Shown: positions 1-10,494 of the stretch, one piece after another
Numbering within the stretch: the stretch's first letter is position 1
Layout of the letters: every line of letters begins with the position of its first letter
Source of the DNA: Dyella sp. OK004
GTDB lineage: Bacteria > Pseudomonadota > Gammaproteobacteria > Xanthomonadales > Rhodanobacteraceae
Direction: 5' to 3'
DNA length: 64,000 nt
Assembly: GCF_900114495.1 (NCBI RefSeq)
Contig: NZ_FOZI01000001.1
Coordinates: 1,011,469-1,075,468, forward strand
Notes under the pieces: generated by a model
Database searches by the model: none
Told to the model about the DNA's origin: nothing
The model's input: the letters and a program-made list of their open reading frames with translations, nothing else
Program-made: the position numbers and the translations under genes

Positions 1-886
1 CCCACAGCATGCCATCCGGTAATGGCCATTCCAGTCGCGCAGCCAGCAGGATAAACAAGGTGGAGACCAGCAGTGTGGTCAGGCTTTCCTTGAAGTCCAG
101 GATGTCATCGATATGCACGCCGCGCATGTTGCCCAGTGCGATACCCATGATGGTCACGGTGAGCAGGCCCGATTCGTGCGTGATGGTGTTGGATACGGTG
201 AAAGCCAGCAGCACTGTGACAAGCGTGCCGTAGTTCTGCAGGTAATCTGGAATCAGCTGGCGGCGCAGCAGGAAGCCGAGTGCCCAGGCGGCCAAGGCGC
301 CAATCAGACAACCACACAGAATGGTCGCCAGAAACACGCCGATGGTGTGGCCCTGATGTCGCGACACGATGGCTTCATAAATAAGTACGGCAAACAACGC
401 GCCAAGCGGATCGATCACGATGCCTTCCCAGCGCAACGTATTGGCGATACGCGCATTGGGGCGCACGGTGCGCAGCATCGGTGCGATCACCGTCGGACCG
501 GTCACACAGGTCAGTGCGCCAAACAGCCAGGCGATTTCCCAGCGCAACCCCGCCAGGTAATGCCCTGCGACAGCCAGCAACACCACTGCCACCACGGCGC
601 CATAGGACACCAAGCCGCGCACGGCACGTCCGATGCCAGGCAACTCATGGAAGCGCAGGGTCAGGCTGCCTTCGAACAGGATCAGCGCCACTGAAAGCGA
701 AACCACTGGAAATAACAGGTCGCCGAGCAGATGGTCAGGTTTCAGCACACCGCTTACCGGCCCGAGCAGAATACCGGCCAGCAGCAGAAACAGGATCGCC
801 GGCAGGCGAACCCGCCAGGCCAGCCATTGCGCCAGAAAGCCGATGCCGAGCATGCCCACGAGCATCAGGCCAATTTGAAGCGTCAT
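1..886 (-). CDS. Cation:proton antiporter, CPA family (C-terminus outside window)
   Basis: Reading the minus strand from the ATG at 884-886 gives an uninterrupted frame to the window edge (295 codons), so only the C-terminal part is missing. The protein starts MTLQIGLMLVGMLGIGF and is almost entirely hydrophobic helices joined by short loops, about nine in the visible part. The segment LTCVTGPTVIAPMLRTVRPN resembles the conserved ion-binding helix of NhaP/CPA1 Na+/H+ exchangers, where a TGPT-like motif is typical. The expected role is Na+ or K+/H+ exchange across the inner membrane for pH and salt homeostasis. Family assignment is by eye; the ion specificity and any C-terminal TrkA-type domain cannot be judged. 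Confidence 0.8.
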   Translation of the reverse strand, partial: MTLQIGLMLVGMLGIGFLAQWLAWRVRLPAILFLLLAGILLGPVSGVLKPDHLLGDLLFPVVSLSVALILFEGSLTLRFHELPGIGRAVRGLVSYGAVVAVVLLAVAGHYLAGLRWEIAWLFGALTCVTGPTVIAPMLRTVRPNARIANTLRWEGIVIDPLGALFAVLIYEAIVSRHQGHTIGVFLATILCGCLIGALAAWALGFLLRRQLIPDYLQNYGTLVTVLLAFTVSNTITHESGLLTVTIMGIALGNMRGVHIDDILDFKESLTTLLVSTLFILLAARLEWPLPDGMLW

Positions 887-1043
887 TTACTGCCCCCTGG
901 GCGACGTCATGTCGTTTGCGATGTCTGGACGAACCGGGCTTGGGGAAGCCAGCAGCCGCGCAGTATCCCGAGTGTCGCGCAAAGCCATCTATCGGACACA
1001 TCCGAAAGCGAAATCGAGCGAGGGGGGTTCCGGGAGATGCCAA

Positions 1044-1088
1044 ACCCCGGTATCGGACGGGGGGAGGGAGGGGGGCCGATACCGGGGT
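1044..1088. other. Perfect 13-bp inverted repeat with G-run loop
   Basis: This lies in the 322-bp gap between the antiporter and comM. The arms ACCCCGGTATCGG (1044-1056) and CCGATACCGGGGT (1076-1088) are exact reverse complements. The 19-nt loop on the plus strand is nearly all G (three G-runs separated by A). The RNA would form a very stable hairpin whose loop could also fold into a G-quadruplex. No T-run follows on either side, so it is not a canonical terminator. The rest of the gap (1090-1200) is AT-rich and I see no gene in it. Confidence 0.55.
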
Positions 1089-1208
1089 GGCGGGACTAAG
1101 TCCATAAGAGAACTAGTCGGTGCAGATATTAATATCATCCTCTATCAAGTCAATACCTATCGGTACAGAAATTGCCTATCTGAAGATTAAATTTTGTTTA
1201 TCAAAGCC

Positions 1209-2708
1209 CTAGAAGCGCCTGTACTGCAGCGCCTCGGCCAGATGAACTCGATCCAGTGCAGCTGCCCCGCCATCAAGGTCGGCAATGGTGCGCGCCACCC
1301 GTAGCGTACGGTGATAGGCCCGCGCCGATAGCCCCAGGCGCTCGAGCGCCCCTTCAAACCAGGCACGTTCCGCCGGACCCAGCGCGCAATCCCGTTCAAG
1401 TTCGCGTGTACTGATCTCCGCATTGGAACGGCCTGCGCGCACCAGAGCCTGGTGGCGCGCCTTCACTACGCGAGCGCGCACCGTTGCGGAATCCTCGTCG
1501 TGCGCACCGCGCTTGGCGCCCAACTCGGTCAATGGCTGGCGGGGTACGTCCACGCACATGTCGATACGATCCAGCAGCGGACCCGAGATACGCGCGCGAT
1601 AACGCTGGATCTGATCAGGCGTGCATTGGCAACGGTTACGTGAATCGCCCGCGTAACCGCAGGGGCAAGGATTCATTGCCGCTACCAGCTGGAATTGCGC
1701 CGGAAACGTCGATTGGCGCAAGGCTCGCGAAATCACGATCGAGCCGGACTCTAACGGCTCGCGCAACACCTCCAACACATGGCGGCTGAATTCCGGCAAC
1801 TCATCCAGGAAGAGCACCCCATTATGTGCCAGCGAGATCTCGCCCGGCCGAGGCTGCGATCCACCACCGACCAGCGCCACCGCCGAAGCCGTGTGGTGCG
1901 GAGCGCGGAATGCACGTCGGCGCCACCTCGCGGGGTCTACATCCTGCCCCGCCACCGACAAGATCGCGCAGCTCTCCAGCGCCTCTGACTCCGTCAGCGG
2001 AGGGAGAACGCCCGGCAGGCGTTCGGCCAACATGGTCTTGCCGGTTCCCGGCGGCCCCATCAGCAACAAGTGGTGTCCGCCGGTAGCAGCGATCTCCAGT
2101 GCCCGGCGCGCTTGCCGCTGGCCGCGCACATCGATCAGGTCCGGACCGTACGTGGCGTCAACAGCAATCTCGGCCCCTACCGGAGGCGCGAGGTCCTGCC
2201 CACCGCGCAACCAGCCACAAACCTCCGCAAGCGTGTCGGCCACACGCACATCGGCATCGGGAATCAGCGCCGCTTCTGCGGCATTCGCCCGCGGCACAAC
2301 TACTTTGCGGCCACGTGCACGGGCGCGCAGCAAGGCTGGCAGTACGCCGGAAACACCACGCAAGGCACCTGACAGCGCCAGTTCACCCAGAAATTCGCAG
2401 TCGTCCAACTTTTCCCGAGGTACTTGGTTGCCCGCAGCCAGAATGCCCAGGGCAATCGCCAGATCGAAGCGCCCACCGTCTTTAGGCAGCTCGGCCGGCG
2501 CCAGATTCACCGTGACTCTGCGGTTGGGGTATTCGAACGCCGTGTTCTGAATCGCTACACGGACCCGATCCCGCGCTTCACGCACGGCCGCTTCGGGCAA
2601 ACCCACAATATTGGTCCCCGGCAGTCCACCGGAAAGATGCACTTCCACCATCACCTGCGGCGCGGATACGCCTTCCTGAGCCCGGCTGAGGGTAACGGCG
2701 AGACTCAT
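1209..2708 (-). CDS. comM: YifB/ComM-family AAA+ ATPase (Mg-chelatase-like)
   Basis: At 499 aa this is the usual ComM length. An N-terminal ChlI-like domain (about residues 20-140, with NLAPAELPKDGGRFDLAIAL) precedes an AAA+ Mg-chelatase domain. Walker A is GPPGTGKT at about 218-225 and Walker B is GVLFLDELPEF near 310. A cysteine-rich segment, NPCPCGY followed by RCQC, lies near 360. In Vibrio and Haemophilus, ComM is a hexameric helicase that promotes branch migration when transformed DNA is integrated. The gene is followed by 147 bp without a gene and then ubiK on its upstream side. Family identity is firm; the role in natural transformation in this organism is inferred. Confidence 0.93.
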   Translation of the reverse strand: MSLAVTLSRAQEGVSAPQVMVEVHLSGGLPGTNIVGLPEAAVREARDRVRVAIQNTAFEYPNRRVTVNLAPAELPKDGGRFDLAIALGILAAGNQVPREKLDDCEFLGELALSGALRGVSGVLPALLRARARGRKVVVPRANAAEAALIPDADVRVADTLAEVCGWLRGGQDLAPPVGAEIAVDATYGPDLIDVRGQRQARRALEIAATGGHHLLLMGPPGTGKTMLAERLPGVLPPLTESEALESCAILSVAGQDVDPARWRRRAFRAPHHTASAVALVGGGSQPRPGEISLAHNGVLFLDELPEFSRHVLEVLREPLESGSIVISRALRQSTFPAQFQLVAAMNPCPCGYAGDSRNRCQCTPDQIQRYRARISGPLLDRIDMCVDVPRQPLTELGAKRGAHDEDSATVRARVVKARHQALVRAGRSNAEISTRELERDCALGPAERAWFEGALERLGLSARAYHRTLRVARTIADLDGGAAALDRVHLAEALQYRRF

Positions 2709-2855
2709 CGGCGTAACGAGCCCGCAGACAGGATGAAGTCGCGTCCAGACGGCAAGATGGGCGACTCCCTTCGGCAGGCGGTGAAAAATGACCGCCCCCG
2801 ATCGTTCTCGGGGTGAGGGTGACGGATCGGGGACGGCTCCCGGGAGGGAGACTGG

Positions 2856-3113
2856 CTAGTTCCCGCGGGCCGTGGCGTTCGCCTCAAGATCAGCGACACG
2901 CCGTTCGAGTTCATCTACCTTGGCGCGGGTACGCGCCAGCAAAAGACTCTGAACTTCAAATTCCTCGCGGGTGACTAGGTCAAGGCGGCGCAATCCTTGC
3001 GCCAGGACATCGGAAAAGTTGGCGCGGAGATCCTGATGCGCCTGAGCCAATCCTGGCGGAACCAACGAGGCAAGTCGTAAGGCAATCTGATCGATATCCT
3101 GCCTATCCATCAT
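2856..3113 (-). CDS. ubiK: Ubiquinone biosynthesis accessory factor UbiK (YqiC/BMFP family)
   Basis: A short acidic protein (85 aa from the chosen start) ending in a coiled coil (TRAKVDELERRVADLEANA), typical of the BMFP family. UbiK supports the soluble Ubi complex in aerobic ubiquinone synthesis and binds lipids as a homo- or hetero-oligomer. A GTG at 3122 could add three residues, but GAGG lies 8 nt before the ATG at 3111-3113, so the start MMDRQDIDQIA is preferred. It is divergent from glnK, with about 190 bp between them. Confidence 0.85.
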   Translation of the reverse strand: MMDRQDIDQIALRLASLVPPGLAQAHQDLRANFSDVLAQGLRRLDLVTREEFEVQSLLLARTRAKVDELERRVADLEANATARGN

Positions 3114-3295
3114 GGATAGCACCTCGAACTCGTCAGGGAGAAGTTTAGATAAATGTGAAATTCAGGCGCCATCGGCTTGCTCCACTGAAATGTGTAGGCA
3201 TTCTCCTACACAGGGTTGGCCTAGGCGACAAATGACATCCATGGCAGGCAAAATGCCTGTCTGTATCGGGTCGGGAAACGCCCGGGACTCTTTAA

Positions 3296-3646
<351 letters not shown>

Positions 3647-4177
3647 TCAGTCCGAAGTAACCGGCACGTGCTCGCGCTGAAAACGCCGGTGATGCACCAG
3701 CAGGCCGGCGTAGTAGGTGATGTAGTAGCCAATCATCAAGCCGAACACCAAGACCGTCAGCGGACTATTGCCGAACGGAGGGCCTGCATAAGCGGCTGCG
3801 GGGTCCTGCATCTGCGGCACCACCACTAGGAAACGCCAGGCCAAGCGGCCGACCAGCAGTGCGGTCAGTGCCGCGCCGAGCCAGGGATTCGGGATGTAGA
3901 CGTCCACTCCCTTCGGATCCTGGCCAAAACGGGTCAGGCGCAGGCCAAGTAAGCCCAGCGCCGCGCCGCCGACCAAGCCGCCGAGCAAGCCCTCCAGCAG
4001 CTTGAAGTTGTACAGCCCACCCAGTGCCATCAGGCCGGCCACCAGGCTGAAAATCACGATGCGCGCCACCATGCGCTTGCGCCTGATCGGCTGCGGCCCG
4101 AAGTTGCCGCGCACGCGCCGCCATACGGCGTAAGCCATCAACGGGACCATGATCAGGGGAAACACGGTGGGCGCCAT
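3647..4177 (-). CDS. Integral membrane protein of unknown function
   Basis: A 176-aa protein with about five hydrophobic helices: N-terminal VFPLIMVPLMAYAVW, then ARIVIFSLVAGLMAL, GLLGGLVGGAALGLLGL, a helix around LGAALTALLVGRLAWRFL, and a C-terminal helix around LTVLVFGLMIGYYITYY. It resembles small DUF1453/CcdC-like membrane proteins in general plan, but I do not recognise a specific family. The stop codon abuts that of glnK (convergent genes). Confidence 0.7.
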   Translation of the reverse strand: MAPTVFPLIMVPLMAYAVWRRVRGNFGPQPIRRKRMVARIVIFSLVAGLMALGGLYNFKLLEGLLGGLVGGAALGLLGLRLTRFGQDPKGVDVYIPNPWLGAALTALLVGRLAWRFLVVVPQMQDPAAAYAGPPFGNSPLTVLVFGLMIGYYITYYAGLLVHHRRFQREHVPVTSD

Positions 4178-4287
4178 GACCGGACACTCTGTGGGAAAGT
4201 GGCATCAGGCTAGCGGACGAGCCAACGCGTAACGATTGACGCCACACAACCATCGCAGGTGACGCCTGTCACCCGCGCATCGAACGC

Positions 4288-5031
4288 TTACTTTGCCTTG
4301 CCCTGATTGGCCACCGCGGCCATCTTGGCGGCAATCGCGTCAGCATCGCCGAGGTAGTAACTGCGCAGCGGCTTCAGCTCCCTGTCGAATTCATACACCA
4401 GCGGCACGCCGTTGGGGATATTGAGTTCGACGATGGCTTCATCGGAAATATTGTCCAGATACTTCACCAGCGCGCGCAGCGAATTGCCGTGCGCGGCGAC
4501 CACCACGCGCTGCCCGGCCCGGATCGCCGGTGCCAGCACTTCATGCCAGTACGGCAACACACGGGCCACGGTGTCCTTGAGGCATTCGGTATCGGGAATG
4601 TCCTTGGGATCCAGCGTGGCATAGCGCGGATCATGCACCGACTCGTTGGCCGCGCGATCGAGCGGCGGCGGCGGAATGTCATAGCTGCGGCGCCAGATCT
4701 TGACCTGGTCGTCGCCGTACTTGGCTGCGGTTTCCGCCTTGTTGAGGCCCGTGAGCGCACCGTAGTGACGCTCGTTGAGGCGCCAATCGGTGAGCACCGG
4801 AATCCACATCAGATCCATCGCGTCCTGCACGCCCCACAGCGTGCGCACGGCGCGCTTGAGCAACGAGGTATGCGCCACGTCGAAGCTATAGCCGGCGTCC
4901 TTGAGCAGGCGGCCCGCTTCCTGCGCCTCGGCCATGCCCTGTTCGGTGAGGTCGACGTCAGCCCAGCCGCTGAAGCGGTTGTCGAGGTTCCACTGGGATT
5001 GGCCGTGACGGATCAGTACGAGTTTGTGCAT
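4288..5031 (-). CDS. gpmA: 2,3-bisphosphoglycerate-dependent phosphoglycerate mutase
   Basis: At 247 aa this matches the dPGM family. The histidine-phosphatase signature [18 protein letters not shown] is at the N-terminus, with the phosphorylated His inside RHG. The second catalytic histidine is in [37 protein letters not shown] is the substrate-loop region typical of GpmA. It interconverts 3- and 2-phosphoglycerate in glycolysis and gluconeogenesis in the cytoplasm. A palindrome GGTGAC-GCCT-GTCACC (4258-4273) lies just past its stop but has no T-run. Confidence 0.95.
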   Translation of the reverse strand: MHKLVLIRHGQSQWNLDNRFSGWADVDLTEQGMAEAQEAGRLLKDAGYSFDVAHTSLLKRAVRTLWGVQDAMDLMWIPVLTDWRLNERHYGALTGLNKAETAAKYGDDQVKIWRRSYDIPPPPLDRAANESVHDPRYATLDPKDIPDTECLKDTVARVLPYWHEVLAPAIRAGQRVVVAAHGNSLRALVKYLDNISDEAIVELNIPNGVPLVYEFDRELKPLRSYYLGDADAIAAKMAAVANQGKAK

Positions 5032-5174
5032 GGCGGCGAATGGTAGGCGGGAAACCCGAAATGGTGAGGCCCGGCCCGGCAGCCGTCAAATGCGCCCCTG
5101 TCGAAGGTCATGCTAAACCCAGCGAGACACTGGAGCATCCTATGGACTGATACATCCACCTTATGGAGTCCACC

Positions 5175-5828
5175 ATGCGCCGTACCCTGCTCGCCCTTGC
5201 CCTCGTCCTGCCACTGGCCGCGCTGGCCCGGGACAACGATATCGACAAGATCAACGGCACCGTGCGCGTCGAAAACGGCCAGCAGGTCGGCGACGTCAGC
5301 ACCGTGAATGGCTCGGTGCGCATTGGCGACAACGCCACCGTGCAAAAGGCCAGCACCGTGAATGGCTCGGTGGAGCTGGGCGAGAAGTCCCAGGCCACAG
5401 AGATCTCGACCGTCAACGGCTCGGCCACCCTGGGTGCCGGCAGCCGCATCACTGGCGAGGTGGGCACCACCAACGGCACCATCAAGCTCGGCAAGGGCGC
5501 GGAGGTGGCCGGCAAGGTCGCCAACGTCAACGGCACCATCAGCCTTGATGCTGCGCATGTGGCCAAGGGCATTGAGACGGTCAGCGGCAGCATTTACGTC
5601 GGTGCCAATTCGCGGGTCGAGGGCGGCATCCTGGTCGAGAAGCCCGGCGGCTGGTTCAACAACAACAGCCGTCCGCCGCATGTTGTGATCGGGCCGCATG
5701 CCGTTGTGCAGGGCACGCTGGAGTTCCGCCGCGAAGTGGTGCTGCAGGTGAGCGACAGCGCACAGATCGGCCCAGTGAAGGGCGCCACGCCAGCGAAGTT
5801 CAGCGGTGACGCGCCCTCGGTGGATTGA
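5175..5828 (+). CDS. Exported repeat protein, polymer-forming/beta-helix type
   Basis: The protein (217 aa) starts with a Sec signal peptide (MRRTLLALALVLPLAALA). About eight short repeats of the type (I/V)xxVNGSVxLGxxAxV follow, the pattern of a right-handed beta-solenoid as in bactofilins and hexapeptide-like stalks. GGAG lies 6 nt before the ATG at 5175, so this start is preferred to the in-frame ATG at 5163. The function is unknown; a periplasmic or surface structural role is inferred. It is a single gene between convergent gpmA and hemF. Confidence 0.75.
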   Translation: MRRTLLALALVLPLAALARDNDIDKINGTVRVENGQQVGDVSTVNGSVRIGDNATVQKASTVNGSVELGEKSQATEISTVNGSATLGAGSRITGEVGTTNGTIKLGKGAEVAGKVANVNGTISLDAAHVAKGIETVSGSIYVGANSRVEGGILVEKPGGWFNNNSRPPHVVIGPHAVVQGTLEFRREVVLQVSDSAQIGPVKGATPAKFSGDAPSVD

Positions 5829-5876
5829 CGACGTGTTGGCGGCGCGGCGCTCTGCCGTTGCCGCCAACGCTCCGCT

Positions 5877-6812
<936 letters not shown>

Positions 6813-6870
6813 TTAGCAAGCCCGCCGCCGTGCGCCGATGTGGCGGGGCGTCGCGCGATGCTGATGGCGG

Positions 6871-7683
6871 TCAACTCAACCTTGCGGCGATCCGCCGATG
6901 GCCGATCAGACGCGCCCAGCGCAGCGCCAGATCGATCCACATCACATAGCCCGATTCCAGCAACAGGCGCAGCACATAGCGTCGATCCAGACGCAGCTCC
7001 GGTTCGGCAGCTACCGGCACGCATTCAGCGAAACCCAGATGCCGCGCAAGCCATTGGCAGCGCGCCAGGTGGTAGCGATTGGTGACCAGGGCCACCGGCG
7101 GCAGGCCGCCCGACAGCGGCCCGCTCTCTTGCAGCAGACTGCGTGCGTGGCGCAGGTTTTCCAACGAGTCGACCGACGCCTGTTCAAGCTTAAGGTCGAC
7201 TCCCGCCGGGAGACCCCGCTGCCGCAACCAGGCCGCTCCGGCAGCGGCTTCAGTGATCCGTCCGCCGCTGCACCCACCCAACAACAACACAGGGTCAGCC
7301 AGTTCCTGGCGGATCAGCGCCAGAGCGCGCTCCAGGCGTTGCTGGTAATCGCGTTCGGGCCAGTCCTGCACCAGCCGACGACCGAACACCAGCAAGGTCA
7401 TGCGCCCGGGCGGCACCACCGGACTGCGCCTGGCGATCCGCCAGACATGGATGGCATAAGCCACCCACACCAGACCACCCGTCAACACCACGGCCAGCAC
7501 CGCCACGACCGCCGCATGCAATACATCGCGATCGCTCAGATAGCGCCAGGGACCGCGTTTCAAAGGGACGATAAGGCGGGACACGGTGATGGGCGGCAGG
7601 AAGGTGCCGCAGTGTGGGCAAGCGCCAGGAAAGCTGCAATCGGCAGTCTTTCTTCGTCCAAAAATGAACGCAAGCTGCCGCAA
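6871..7683 (-). CDS. YdcF/DUF218-family membrane-anchored protein
   Basis: The protein (270 aa from the first ATG) has one N-terminal transmembrane helix (VVAVLAVVLTGGLVWVAYAI) and a DUF218 domain. That domain is shown by LLVFGRRLVQDWP, LLLGGCSGGRITEAAAGA and TNRYHLARCQ, which match the DUF218 pattern of a nucleotide-like fold. DUF218 proteins (ElyC, SanA, YdcF) are linked to envelope or glycan processing. The start is uncertain: the first 33 residues contain CxxC-like cysteines, and a GTG at 7584 would give a 237-aa protein beginning just before the membrane helix. Confidence 0.72.
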   Translation of the reverse strand: MRQLAFIFGRRKTADCSFPGACPHCGTFLPPITVSRLIVPLKRGPWRYLSDRDVLHAAVVAVLAVVLTGGLVWVAYAIHVWRIARRSPVVPPGRMTLLVFGRRLVQDWPERDYQQRLERALALIRQELADPVLLLGGCSGGRITEAAAGAAWLRQRGLPAGVDLKLEQASVDSLENLRHARSLLQESGPLSGGLPPVALVTNRYHLARCQWLARHLGFAECVPVAAEPELRLDRRYVLRLLLESGYVMWIDLALRWARLIGHRRIAARLS

Positions 7684-7731
7684 GACCTCGCCAGACTAGG
7701 CAGGGTTAGGGTCGCTCGCTAGGCTCCCGCG

Positions 7732-8931
7732 ATGTCCGTACCCATCCATCCGCTCGCCGTCAGCGCGTATACCGTCACCTCCGCGCTGGGCCACGGTCTC
7801 CACGACCATCTGCACGCCCTCGATACCGCCCGGAGCGACCTGCGCGCCAATGATTTCAGCAGCGCGCCACTGGCATGCTGGATCGGCCGTGTCGCTGGCG
7901 TGGAGAACATCACACTGCCCAGCGCTTTTGCCGCCTGGGAGTGCCGCAATAACCGCCTGGCGTGGCTAGGGTTGAACCAGGACGGCTTCGCCGACCGCGT
8001 CCGCGCGGCACGCGAACGCTACGGCGCGGAGCGCGTCGCACTGGTCCTGGGCACGTCCACCGCCAGCATCGGCGCCACGGAAGAGGCCTACCGCCGCCTC
8101 GACGCCGACGGTCGCATGCCGGCGGATCTGCGCCGCCCGGCCATCCATGTGCCGCATTCGCTGGTGGCCTTTGTCGCGGAGGCACTCGGGCTGGAAGGCC
8201 CGGCACTGACCATGTCAACCGCCTGCTCGTCGAGCGCCAAGGTATTTGCCAGCGCGGAGCGGATGATCCGTCTCGGCCTGGTCGATGCGGCCGTGGTCGG
8301 TGGCGTCGACACCTTGTGCGACAGCGTGCTGTTTGGCTTCAACGCACTGGAACTCGTTTCACCCGAACCGTGCCAGCCGTTTGATCGCGCACGGCGCGGC
8401 ATATCCATCGGCGAAGCGGCGGGCTTCGCCCTGCTCGAGCGCACCGACGCCCATCCCGATGCGCCACGCCTGCTGGGCTACGGCGAATCCAGCGATGCTC
8501 ACCACATGTCCACACCGCATCCGGAAGGTCTTGGCGCCGAGTTCGCGCTGCGCGATGCGCTGGCGCGCGCCGGCCTGGAAGCGGCACAGGTCGATTACAT
8601 CAACTTGCATGGCACCGCGAGCCAGAAGAATGACGAGGTGGAAGCCGCGCTGGTCTCCCGTGCCTTTCCCGCCACCACACGCGCCAGCTCCACCAAGGCG
8701 TTTACCGGACATACGCTGGGCGCAGCAGGCATCCTGGAAGCCGCGTTCGCCCTGCTCGCCATGGAGCATGGGCTGGTGCCCGGCAACCTGGGCTGCAACG
8801 ATCCCGATCCAGCCTGCGGCCCGCAGTTCGCGTGGCGCAACGAGCAGAAGCGTATCGATATCGCCCTCAGCAATTCGTTCGGCTTCGGCGGCAACAACGC
8901 CTGCCTAGCGTTCGGCAAGGCCGCAGCATGA
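7732..8931 (+). CDS. Beta-ketoacyl-ACP synthase of aryl-polyene/xanthomonadin pathway
   Basis: A full thiolase-fold ketosynthase of 399 aa. The active-site Cys is in STACSSSAKVF, and the two catalytic histidines are in NLHGTAS and KAFTGHTLGAAG, followed by the NSFGFGGNN glycine-rich end. It would elongate the aryl-primed polyene chain on ACP as a type II FabF-like enzyme. Its stop overlaps the next start (ATGA), so it is translationally coupled to the ketosynthase-like partner. Position at one end of a chorismatase, ACP, dehydratase and MMPL locus supports the pigment role. Confidence 0.88.
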   Translation: MSVPIHPLAVSAYTVTSALGHGLHDHLHALDTARSDLRANDFSSAPLACWIGRVAGVENITLPSAFAAWECRNNRLAWLGLNQDGFADRVRAARERYGAERVALVLGTSTASIGATEEAYRRLDADGRMPADLRRPAIHVPHSLVAFVAEALGLEGPALTMSTACSSSAKVFASAERMIRLGLVDAAVVGGVDTLCDSVLFGFNALELVSPEPCQPFDRARRGISIGEAAGFALLERTDAHPDAPRLLGYGESSDAHHMSTPHPEGLGAEFALRDALARAGLEAAQVDYINLHGTASQKNDEVEAALVSRAFPATTRASSTKAFTGHTLGAAGILEAAFALLAMEHGLVPGNLGCNDPDPACGPQFAWRNEQKRIDIALSNSFGFGGNNACLAFGKAAA

Positions 8932-9725
8932 GCCATTGGCCGGTTTATGTGGAAGGTGTTGGCCTGTGGTCGCCACAACTGGCGGATTTCGCCGCCCTAC
9001 GCGCCTGGCTCGCCGGCGCCCCCTTGCCGCCACCAGCCGCCCGGCCGGCCGCCAACGTGTTGCCGGCCAACGAACGCCGCCGTGCACCGGAAAGCGTGTT
9101 GCTTGCCACCGAAGTCGCCGGCCAGGCCGTCGCCATGAGCGGACGCCAGGCCAGCGACTTGGCCTGCGTGTTCAGTTCCGCCTACGGCGACCAAGCCATC
9201 ACCGACTACATGTGCGAAACCCTGGCGCGGGACCCCTCAGCGCTATCGCCCACTCGTTTTCATAATTCGGTACACAACGCGCCAGCCGGTTACTGGACCA
9301 TCGCCACCGACTGCCATGCGCCTTCGGCCGCCGTCTGCGGCTATCGCGCCAGCCTTGGGGCCGGTTTGCTGGAAGCCGCGATGCAAACCATCGCCGACCA
9401 AAGGCCGGTACTGCTGGTATGCAGCGATATCGCGGGCACCGGCCCGCTGGGCACGATGACCGAGAGCCGCCAGGCCTTTGGCTGCGCCTTGGTGCTGGTC
9501 CCGCAAGCAAGCCCACACAGCCTCGCCCGCCTCGAGCTGACGCCCACCAGGCAGTCGGCGGCAACCGCAGCTCCCTCGCCTTTGCCCGCCACCTGGCATG
9601 AAGCCAACGTTACTGCCGCCGCAGCGCTGCCTTTATTGCTGCTGTTGGCCGGCCACGGGGCTCATTACACTTTGGCTACAGCCGGATCGGTCGGCCTGGA
9701 CATTCATCTGGAAGAGGTTGCTTGA
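8928..9725 (+). CDS. Ketosynthase-like partner (chain-length-factor type), active-site Cys absent
   Basis: The protein (265 aa) resembles the N-terminal half of ketosynthases (Ketoacyl-synt_2 family). Where a ketosynthase has its nucleophilic Cys, this protein reads CHAPSAAVCGYRAS, with Ser at the elbow position and no second-domain histidines. Such proteins pair with an active ketosynthase in aryl-polyene clusters as chain-length-factor-like subunits. The ATG overlaps the previous stop and its own stop overlaps the glycosyltransferase start, so the three genes form one coupled operon. Confidence 0.78.
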   Translation: MSHWPVYVEGVGLWSPQLADFAALRAWLAGAPLPPPAARPAANVLPANERRRAPESVLLATEVAGQAVAMSGRQASDLACVFSSAYGDQAITDYMCETLARDPSALSPTRFHNSVHNAPAGYWTIATDCHAPSAAVCGYRASLGAGLLEAAMQTIADQRPVLLVCSDIAGTGPLGTMTESRQAFGCALVLVPQASPHSLARLELTPTRQSAATAAPSPLPATWHEANVTAAAALPLLLLLAGHGAHYTLATAGSVGLDIHLEEVA

Positions 9726-10483
9726 GTTCACCAACCGCCCGATGGTGCGTGTTGATTCCCTGCCTCAATGAAGAGGCGGCCATCCAGGGCGTGGTCAATT
9801 CAGCCCTCGCACTCGGCGTGCCGGTGATCGTGGTGGATGACGGCTCGGACGACCGCACACCCGATATCGTTGGGGCGATGCCCGTCACCCTGCTACGCCA
9901 TCCACAACGCAGCGGCAAAGGCGGAGCGCTGCGCACCGGTTTCCACGAAGCGTTGCGCCAGGGCTTCGATGCCGTGGTGACTATGGACGGTGACGGCCAG
10001 CATCTCGCCAGCGACGTGCCGCGCATCGTGGCGGCCGCGCAGCGCTATCCCAATCACATCGTGATCGGCGCGCGCTTGATCGATCGCGAACAGCAACCCA
10101 AGGCTCGCCGCCATGCCAACGCCGTGGCCGACTGGGGTATCTCCTGGGCCTGTGCGCAACCGGTGGCCGATACGCAGAGCGGACAGCGCTGGTATCCGCG
10201 CGCGGCGCTGGACCTGGTGGATCTGCCGGCGGAAAACTTTGTATTCGAGGCCGCGATCCTGATCGCCGCTTCGCGCGAGAAAGGTCTGGGCGTCGCCTCG
10301 GTACCCATCGCATCCCGCTATAACGGCGAGTTCCGCATCAGTCATTTCAACCCGGTGCGCGACGTGGCGCGCATCACTATCTATACGGTGGGTCGCATCC
10401 TGCACTATGGCGACGCGTGGGCGAGCTATCGGCGTTCCCGGGCCAGCCAGCCAGTGGTGTTCGACACCGCAGCGTCGGCCTGA
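9722..10483 (+). CDS. Family 2 glycosyltransferase (DPM1-like)
   Basis: The protein (253 aa) begins at a TTG at 9722 that overlaps the previous stop. GT-A features are visible: VLIPCLNEEAAIQGVV at the N-terminus, VIVVDDGSDDRT (nucleotide-binding acid pair), SGKGGALRTGF, and the metal-binding MDGDGQH. It has no membrane helices, so it is a soluble or peripheral enzyme. In xanthomonadin and aryl-polyene loci a GT2 enzyme is thought to attach a sugar or build the lipid head group; that role is inferred from position. It converges on the dehydratase at 10495. Confidence 0.83.
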   Translation: MSSPTARWCVLIPCLNEEAAIQGVVNSALALGVPVIVVDDGSDDRTPDIVGAMPVTLLRHPQRSGKGGALRTGFHEALRQGFDAVVTMDGDGQHLASDVPRIVAAAQRYPNHIVIGARLIDREQQPKARRHANAVADWGISWACAQPVADTQSGQRWYPRAALDLVDLPAENFVFEAAILIAASREKGLGVASVPIASRYNGEFRISHFNPVRDVARITIYTVGRILHYGDAWASYRRSRASQPVVFDTAASA

Positions 10484-10494
10484 AGCACTAAGAC

